Notes under the pieces: model-generated
Databases searched by the model: none
What the model saw: the letters and a program-made list of their open reading frames with translations, nothing else
What the model was told of the DNA's origin: nothing
Assembly (NCBI GenBank): GCA_900319935.1
Contig: ONQJ01000010.1
Location: 1-46,509, forward strand
DNA from: an uncultured Eubacteriales bacterium
GTDB taxonomy: Bacteria > Bacillota > Clostridia > Oscillospirales > Oscillospiraceae
DNA: 46,509 bases
Direction: 5' to 3'
Translations under genes and position numbers: made by a program
Part shown: one piece after another, positions 42,135 to 46,509 of the stretch
Layout: each line of letters begins with the position of its first letter
Position numbering within the stretch: the stretch's first letter is position 1

Positions 42135-42162
42135 ATTATACCATAAAAAGAGGGATTGTAAA
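42135..42162 (-). promoter_or_regulatory. Promoter of the EamA transporter gene
   Basis: Minus strand TTTACA (42157-42162), 16-bp spacer, TATAAT (42135-42140). Confidence 0.7.
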
Positions 42163-42191
42163 TTGATTTTCACGTTTTCATCTGTTAAAAT
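42163..42191 (+). promoter_or_regulatory. Promoter of pfkA
   Basis: TTGATT (42163-42168), 17-bp spacer, TAAAAT (42186-42191). It abuts the divergent EamA promoter back to back. Confidence 0.65.
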
Positions 42192-42244
42192 ATGTTTGTC
42201 CAAAAAGCTATCTACCATTACCGAACAGATCTGGGGGCATTGAT

Positions 42245-43246
42245 ATGGATAAAAAGATCAAACGTATCGGCGTTCTGACCAGCGGCGGCGACGCTCCGGG
42301 CATGAACGCGGCCGTCCGCGCCGTCGTGCGCACCGCCATCGCCAACGGCATCGAGTGCGTCGGCATCCGCCGCGGCTGGCAGGGCCTGATCAACAGCGAT
42401 TTCGTCATGCTCACCCGCGAGAGCGTCGGCCATATCCTCTCCCGCGGCGGCACGATCCTCTATACCGCGCGCAGCGAGGAGTTCATGACCGAGAAGGGCC
42501 GCCTCAAGGCCGTGGCCACCTGCAAGATGCTGGGGCTTGACGGCGTCGTCGCCATCGGCGGCGACGGTACCTTCCGCGGCGCGCTGGAGCTTTCGAGGCT
42601 CGGCGTTCCCGTCGTGGGCGTGCCCGCCACGATCGACAACGACGTGGGCTGCACGAACTACACGATCGGCTTCGACACCGCCTGCAACACCGCGATCGAC
42701 TGTATCGACAAGCTGCGCGACACCATGCAGTCGCACGAGCGCTGCTCGGTCGTCGAAGTCATGGGCCGCAACGCGGGCTTCCTCGCGCTCTACGTCGGCA
42801 TCGCCGTCGGCGCGACGACCGTGCTGGTGCCGGAGCGGCCGATCGATTTTCAGAAGGACGTGGTGGAGCGCATCCAGGATTCCCGCCTCGCCGGCAACAC
42901 GCACTTCATGATCGTCGTGGCCGAGGGCGTGGGCAGCGCCGTGGAGATCGGCAAGCGCATCCACGACGCCGTGGGCATGGATCCGCGCGTGACCGTGCTG
43001 GGCCACATCCAGCGCGGCGGCGCGCCCAACGCGCGCGACCGCGAGACCGCGACGCGCATGGGCTATTACGCCGTCAACGCCTTTGTCGAGGGCCGCGGCA
43101 ACTCCATCATCGCCACGCAGGAGGGCGGTATCGTCGAGATCCCCATCGAAGAGGCGCTCCAGCGCAAAAAGCATCTCCAGATGGACCGTTACCGCATCAT
43201 GGAGATCATGCAGTACGGCACCAAGCACAACCTCTTCGGCGTCTGA
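42245..43246 (+). CDS. pfkA: ATP-dependent 6-phosphofructokinase
   Basis: Glycolytic enzyme phosphorylating fructose 6-phosphate. 333 residues. Motifs: LTSGGDAPGMNAAVR, IGGDGT (residues 104-109; Gly108 at the position of E. coli Gly104 indicates ATP rather than pyrophosphate as donor), PATIDND with the catalytic Asp pair (131, 133), and VEVMGRNAGFLAL with GHIQRGGAP. ATG 42245 follows a G-rich site. It is monocistronic with its own promoter and terminator. Confidence 0.96.
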   Translation: MDKKIKRIGVLTSGGDAPGMNAAVRAVVRTAIANGIECVGIRRGWQGLINSDFVMLTRESVGHILSRGGTILYTARSEEFMTEKGRLKAVATCKMLGLDGVVAIGGDGTFRGALELSRLGVPVVGVPATIDNDVGCTNYTIGFDTACNTAIDCIDKLRDTMQSHERCSVVEVMGRNAGFLALYVGIAVGATTVLVPERPIDFQKDVVERIQDSRLAGNTHFMIVVAEGVGSAVEIGKRIHDAVGMDPRVTVLGHIQRGGAPNARDRETATRMGYYAVNAFVEGRGNSIIATQEGGIVEIPIEEALQRKKHLQMDRYRIMEIMQYGTKHNLFGV

Positions 43247-43261
43247 CAAAGCGGCATATCG

Positions 43262-43293
43262 AAAGCGCCCCGCTTGAGGCGGGGCGCTTTTTG
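43262..43293 (+). terminator. pfkA terminator
   Basis: Perfect 12-bp stem AAAGCGCCCCGC / GCGGGGCGCTTT (43262-43273 with 43279-43290) ending in a T-tract. Confidence 0.92.
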
Positions 43294-43325
43294 TCGAAAA
43301 AAGTGTTTCATATATTTTTGAACGA

Positions 43326-43367
43326 TTTATGAAATGTGTCAAATATTTCATAAAACCTATTGACACA
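43326..43367. promoter_or_regulatory. Two nested inverted repeats over the promoter of the recombinase-like gene
   Basis: TTTATGAAA (43326-43334) is inverted at 43346-43354 (TTTCATAAA), and TGTGTCAA (43335-43342) is inverted at 43360-43367 (TTGACACA), which covers the -35 box. This is a likely operator, perhaps for the protein encoded downstream. Confidence 0.6.
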
Positions 43368-43388
43368 CTTTTGGGTCTGTGCTATACT
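43360..43388 (+). promoter_or_regulatory. Promoter of the recombinase-like gene
   Basis: TTGACA (43360-43365), 17-bp spacer, TATACT (43383-43388) with an upstream TG (extended -10). The ten bases GTCTGTGCTA just before and into the -10 also occur in the XRE promoter near 3479-3488. Confidence 0.8.
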
Positions 43389-43419
43389 GCGCTCGTAAAC
43401 GACAGAGGAGGTGTTCGAC

Positions 43420-44163
43420 ATGACGATCTATACCGCCGCCGACAGGCAGGCCTTTCAGGCTCTGCTCCCCGCGCTCCGCGAAGGAGACTGCGTACAGATC
43501 GGCTCCCTTTCCGTGATCGCCGCCGACAGCGCCGGGCTTTTTGAGGCCGCGGCGGAGCTGGAAGCGCGCGGCGCGGAGCTCATCAGCCTCGGCGAGGCGC
43601 TCGATACGCGCAGTGAAAGCGGAAAGCTTTTCTTTGCGCTGTGCCGCTCGCTGCGCGAGCTGGACGGCTCGAAGCCGCCGCGGCGCCGCGAGGGCGTCGA
43701 GCGGGCGAAGGAGGAGGGCCGCTACCGCGGCCGCAAGCCCATCGCCGTCGACGAGAGTCTGTTCGATTCCGTCGTTTCGCTCTGGCAGAGCGGCCAGATC
43801 ACGGCGCGCGACGCCATGGCCAGGCTGGACCTGAAGCCGAACACCTTTTACCGCCGCATAAAAGAACGGGAGGAACAAAAAATGAAAGACTATAAGAAGG
43901 TCGAGCACGAGATCAGAGACGAGATCAAGGAGGCGGCCAAACAGAGCCGCCGCGACCTTGACGAGCTGAAGAAGCAGGTCAGGGCCGAGGCCAAGGAGGT
44001 CAAGGAGGTCGCCGACGAGAAGCTGAAGCTCCACGACGTGGAGCGTGAGATGCGCCACGACCGCATCCGCGCCGAGGTCGAGCATCGCGACGCCGTCCGT
44101 CAGATGAAGAAGGACGTCGAGGCCGAGGCCAAGGAGCTGAAAAAGCTGGCGGAACAGGGCTGA
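43420..44163 (+). CDS. Serine-recombinase-derived DNA-binding protein with coiled-coil tail
   Basis: 247 residues. Residues ~11-82 match the middle and end of a resolvase catalytic domain (LFEAAAELEARGAELISLGEALDTRSESGKLFFALCRSLREL), but the N-terminal strand with the catalytic Ser is missing. The usual DRLxR arginines are replaced by SLSVIAAD (29-36), so strand exchange is not possible. The DNA-binding part is retained: an arm REGVERAKEEGRYRGRKP and a helix-turn-helix ITARDAMARLDLKPNTFYRRIKE. A highly charged ~90-residue coiled coil (156-247) is fused at the end. ATG 43420 has AGGAGG eight bases upstream. Probably a domesticated regulator or nucleoid protein; function unknown. Confidence 0.83.
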   Translation: MTIYTAADRQAFQALLPALREGDCVQIGSLSVIAADSAGLFEAAAELEARGAELISLGEALDTRSESGKLFFALCRSLRELDGSKPPRRREGVERAKEEGRYRGRKPIAVDESLFDSVVSLWQSGQITARDAMARLDLKPNTFYRRIKEREEQKMKDYKKVEHEIRDEIKEAAKQSRRDLDELKKQVRAEAKEVKEVADEKLKLHDVEREMRHDRIRAEVEHRDAVRQMKKDVEAEAKELKKLAEQG

Positions 44164-44180
44164 AAAAAGTCTTTCTGTGC

Positions 44181-44211
44181 GGGGAGGCCGGGAACGGGTC
44201 TCCCCTTTTTT
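44181..44211 (+). terminator. Terminator after the recombinase-like gene
   Basis: GGGGAG (44181-44186) pairs with CTCCCC (44200-44205), followed directly by TTTTTT. Confidence 0.8.
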
Positions 44212-44238
44212 ACCCCCTGAAGAAGGAAGTGTAGTCCC

Positions 44239-44973
44239 ATGAGCGTTTTTCTTACGCTTGCTTATCTGTTTTTCGTCGGCTCGGTATTCGGCTGGGTGCT
44301 GGAGCTGTTTTTCCGCAAATTCTTCTCCTCGTCCAACCCGGAGCACAAATGGATCAACCCCGGCTTCTGCACGGGGCCCTATCTGCCGATCTACGGCTGC
44401 GGGCTGTGCGTGCTGTATCTGCTCGCCTCCCTGGGCGAGCGCTGGAGCGCGGGGAGCTCGGCCGGCGGGAAGCTGCTGCTTTTCGCGCTCATGGCGCTGA
44501 GCATGACGGTCATCGAATATCTCGCCGGTCTTGCGCTTCTGAAATGGGCGAAGCTGCGTCTGTGGGATTACAGCGACTGCCGCGGGAACGTGCAGGGCCT
44601 GATCTGCCCGCTGTTCTCCTTCTTCTGGGCCGTGCTCGGCGCGCTGTATTACTTTCTCGTGCACCCGCACGTGCTGCAGGCGCTGGACTGGCTGGCGCAC
44701 AATCTCGCCTTTTCCTTCGTGATCGGCTGGTTCTTCGGCGTGTTCACGCTGGACGTGGCCTACTCGGCGCATCTGGTCTCGCATCTGAAGGCCTTCGCGG
44801 AGGAAAATCAGGTCGTCGTGCGCTACGAAGCGCTCAAGGCGCATATCCAGAGCGCGCAGCGCGCAGCCGAGCGGCGCGTCCACTTTTTCTTTTCGCTGCG
44901 CTCCGAGCTGCCGCTGTCCGAGCATCTGAAAAACGCGAAGGGCGCGCTCGAAGAGATCCGGCGCAGGATCTGA
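44239..44973 (+). CDS. CmpB-type membrane protein (putative ABC transporter permease)
   Basis: 244-residue membrane protein of the ABC_trans_CmpB family. Signatures: FVGSVFGWVLELFFRKFF, KWINPGFCTGPYLPIYGCG, and WDYSDCRGNVQGLICPLFSFFWAVLG. About six transmembrane helices are followed by a cytoplasmic helical tail (~185-244). The family is annotated as transporter-like but the function is not established. GAAGGAAG upstream of ATG 44239. It follows the recombinase-like gene after a terminator and no separate promoter is evident in the short gap, so read-through is likely. Confidence 0.88.
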   Translation: MSVFLTLAYLFFVGSVFGWVLELFFRKFFSSSNPEHKWINPGFCTGPYLPIYGCGLCVLYLLASLGERWSAGSSAGGKLLLFALMALSMTVIEYLAGLALLKWAKLRLWDYSDCRGNVQGLICPLFSFFWAVLGALYYFLVHPHVLQALDWLAHNLAFSFVIGWFFGVFTLDVAYSAHLVSHLKAFAEENQVVVRYEALKAHIQSAQRAAERRVHFFFSLRSELPLSEHLKNAKGALEEIRRRI

Positions 44974-44985
44974 GCAACATACGGC

Positions 44986-45018
44986 AAAACGGCCTCCCCG
45001 CATGGGGAGGCCGTTTTG
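44986..45018. terminator. Terminator between the CmpB-type and glycerate kinase genes
   Basis: Perfect 14-bp stem AAAACGGCCTCCCC / GGGGAGGCCGTTTT (44986-44999 with 45004-45017), loop GCAT, convergent genes on both sides. Confidence 0.92.
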
Positions 45019-45027
45019 CTTTCCGTA

Positions 45028-46263
45028 TCATCGGTCCAGCAGCGCGATGCACAGGTCGTTGACGTTGGTACCCGTCGCCCCGGTGACGATGAGGCCGCCG
45101 ATGGCCGCGAGCGCATGGTAGGAGTCGTTCCTTCGCAGCACGTCGTTCAGGTCGAGCCCCGCGGCGCACAGCGCGTCGAAGCTCTCTGAGTCCACGTAGC
45201 CGCCCGCCGCGTCGGTGGGTCCGTCCGTTCCGTCGGAGCCGACGCTGAGCACGGCCGCGCCGTCGAGACCGCGGATCCCTTCGCAGGCCGCGAGGGCCAG
45301 CTCCTGATTGCGGCCGCCGAGCCCGTCGCCCGTGAGATGCACCACCGTCTCGCCGCCGGCGAGGAAGGCCAGCTTCCCGCCCTCCCCCGCGTGAGCGCGC
45401 AGGACCGAGGCGAGATAACGCCCCGCCTCGCGCGCCTCGCAGTCGAGACGGTCGGTAAGCAGGATCGGCTCGTAGCCCATGCCGCGGCAGGCCTCCGCCG
45501 CGGCGCGGCAGAGCTCCCGCACGCTGCCGATGATCTGCACGCCGACATGATCGAGCCGCTTGGGCGTCTCGACCTGCAGGCATCGGCGCGCCGCATCGCT
45601 CAAAACGAGATCGTATTTCTCCGCGATCCTCTGCGCGTCGGCGCAGCTTGCGCTGTCCGGGCTGACCGGGCCGGAGGCGATCATGTCCGGCGGGTCGCCC
45701 AGCACGTCCGAGAGGATCAGCGCTTCGATCCGCGCGGGGGCGCAGTGCGCGGCGAAGCGGCCGCCCTTCACGGCGGAGAGGCGCTTGCGGATCGTGTTGA
45801 TCTCGACAATATCCGCGCCGCAGGCGAGGAGCTGCTTGGTGATATCCCGCAGCTCGCCCAGCGGGATCAGCGGCTTCTCAAACAGCGCGCTGCCGCCGCC
45901 GGAGAGCAGGAAGAGCACGGTGTCGTCCCCGCGCAGATCCTCCGTCAGCGCGAGGGCCGCCGCGGCCGCCAGGACGCTGTTTTCGTCCGGCACGGGATGC
46001 CCTGCCTCCATGAAGCGCAGCGGCGGGAGCGTATCGCCCAGATGGCCGTATTTGCTGATGACGAGGCCGTCTTCGACGGGGGCTTCGAGCGTCCGCAGCG
46101 CGGCCGCGGCCATACGCCAGGCCGCCTTGCCGACGGCGACGGGAAAAACGCGGCCCGGGAAGCGCTTCCCTTTCAGTGCCCGCTCCACCGCCTTGTCCGG
46201 CAGCACGGCGTCGATGGCGGCCAGGGCCGCCGCTTCGGCGTCGGCGCGCAGTTTCCTTTCCAT
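45028..46263 (-). CDS. Glycerate 2-kinase (DUF4147/MOFRL type)
   Basis: 411-residue cytoplasmic kinase that phosphorylates glycerate at C2 to give 2-phosphoglycerate, entering lower glycolysis. The family start is AALAAIDAVLPDKAVERAL, then FPVAVGKAAWRMAAAALRTL, MEAGHPVPDENS, FLLSGGGSALFEKP and NTIRKRLSAVKGGRFA. Next come ALILSDVLGDPPDMIASGPVSPD and the C-terminal MOFRL-like domain with AGGETVVHLTGDGLGGRNQELAL and SVGSDGTDGPTDAAGGYVD. The start at ATG 46263 has GGGAGGGACGG upstream. Single gene with its own promoter and a shared terminator. Confidence 0.93.
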   Translation of the reverse strand: MERKLRADAEAAALAAIDAVLPDKAVERALKGKRFPGRVFPVAVGKAAWRMAAAALRTLEAPVEDGLVISKYGHLGDTLPPLRFMEAGHPVPDENSVLAAAAALALTEDLRGDDTVLFLLSGGGSALFEKPLIPLGELRDITKQLLACGADIVEINTIRKRLSAVKGGRFAAHCAPARIEALILSDVLGDPPDMIASGPVSPDSASCADAQRIAEKYDLVLSDAARRCLQVETPKRLDHVGVQIIGSVRELCRAAAEACRGMGYEPILLTDRLDCEAREAGRYLASVLRAHAGEGGKLAFLAGGETVVHLTGDGLGGRNQELALAACEGIRGLDGAAVLSVGSDGTDGPTDAAGGYVDSESFDALCAAGLDLNDVLRRNDSYHALAAIGGLIVTGATGTNVNDLCIALLDR

Positions 46264-46306
46264 ACTCCCGTCCCTCCCTTTTCAAGTCTCTTCGGCTCGT
46301 AGTTTT

Positions 46307-46335
46307 ATTGTACCACATGCCGCGTCCCGGGAAAA
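46307..46335 (-). promoter_or_regulatory. Promoter of the glycerate kinase gene
   Basis: Minus strand TTTTCC (46330-46335), 17-bp spacer CGGGACGCGGCATGTGG, TACAAT (46307-46312). The CGGGA-GCGG spacer resembles those of the lactate and kinase-homolog promoters. Confidence 0.5.
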
Positions 46336-46356
46336 GCCCGCGAAAAGAAAAAGAAC

Positions 46357-46387
46357 AGGTCCGGCCTGCGAAAGACAGGCCGGACCT
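46357..46387 (-). terminator. Terminator of the minus-strand gene at the window end
   Basis: Perfect 12-bp stem AGGTCCGGCCTG / CAGGCCGGACCT (46357-46368 with 46376-46387), followed on the minus strand by a T-rich stretch. Confidence 0.85.
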
Positions 46388-46413
46388 TTGGTGCTTTTCG
46401 GGGGCTGCGCCGA

Positions 46414-46509
46414 TCAGATCACGTGAGACATGCGCAGCACGATCTCGGCGATGATGGCCGAGCCGATATAGGTGCCGATGAACGCGAGGATGGCGGTGCA
46501 GACGATCGC
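46414..46509 (-). CDS. C-terminal end of a membrane protein (partial)
   Basis: The last 31 codons before TGA (46414-46416) read AIVCTAILAFIGTYIGSAIIAEIVLRMSHVI: one hydrophobic helix and a short tail. The frame runs off the window edge. It is likely an integral membrane protein, but the family cannot be recognised from this piece. A strong minus-strand terminator follows it at 46357. Confidence 0.6.
   Translation of the reverse strand, partial: AIVCTAILAFIGTYIGSAIIAEIVLRMSHVI

Overview
The window (about 46.5 kb, GC-rich, dense on both strands) looks like the chromosome of an anaerobic Bacillota, most likely class Clostridia and probably an Oscillospiraceae-type gut lineage. This is inferred from several things together: an A/V-type ATPase operon, an Etf-linked lactate dehydrogenase operon with a lactate racemase, a UmuC-YolD pair, a CmpB-type membrane protein, strong AGGAGG ribosome binding sites with frequent GTG/TTG starts, and classical intrinsic terminators. 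I see no rRNA, tRNA, CRISPR array, prophage or intact transposase gene.

Layout. 1-3368: end of a V/A-ATPase operon (subunits A, B, D). 3464-4182: an XRE regulator with a small membrane protein. 4351-7839 (minus): CCA-adding enzyme, type-4 uracil-DNA glycosylase, a DUF2156 protein and a GNAT protein, almost without gaps. 8013-9386: murC. 9445-16988 (minus): a six-gene cell-surface operon of a CotH-kinase lipoprotein, two phosphodiester glycosidase (NAGPA-domain) proteins, a small membrane protein, a leucine-rich-repeat lipoprotein and a membrane-anchored protein. 17380-19320: Y-family polymerase plus YolD-like protein. 19417-19971 (minus): a phosphoribosyltransferase. 20152-22629: a second CotH lipoprotein, paralogous to the first. 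22686-27187 (minus): lactate operon lctD-etfB-etfA-larA. 27421-32947: an MMPL/RND transporter with a GLUG-repeat surface protein. 33010-35302 (minus): two polytopic membrane proteins around a flavin-reductase-like protein. 35435-35637: a 203-bp element made of consecutive perfect hairpins with inverted ends, followed by an aldo/keto reductase. 36747-37621 (minus): a frame-disrupted AEC transporter. 37864-40539: a KimA-like K+ importer and proC. 40593-42114 (minus): a guanylate-kinase homolog lacking its P-loop lysine, and an EamA transporter. 42245-43246: pfkA. 43420-44973: a serine-recombinase-derived DNA-binding protein and a CmpB-like membrane protein. 45028-46263 (minus): glycerate 2-kinase. 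46414-46509 (minus): the tail of a membrane protein.

How it fits together. Lactate use is well represented: LarA interconverts D- and L-lactate, and the LctD-EtfAB complex would oxidise lactate with electron transfer to Etf. PfkA and glycerate kinase feed glycolysis; the V/A-ATPase and KimA handle ion balance. The most unusual content is the surface-protein operon at 9445-16988. It joins a secreted kinase-fold protein with two phosphodiester-cleaving enzymes, and its CotH partner recurs 3 kb away with the same domain order, suggesting an extracellular phospho-modification system of unknown target.

Other points of interest are the multi-hairpin element used as a 5' leader, the decayed recombinase with its own palindromic operator region, the kinase homolog without a P-loop lysine, two frame disruptions, and a promoter sequence shared almost exactly between the lactate operon and the kinase homolog.
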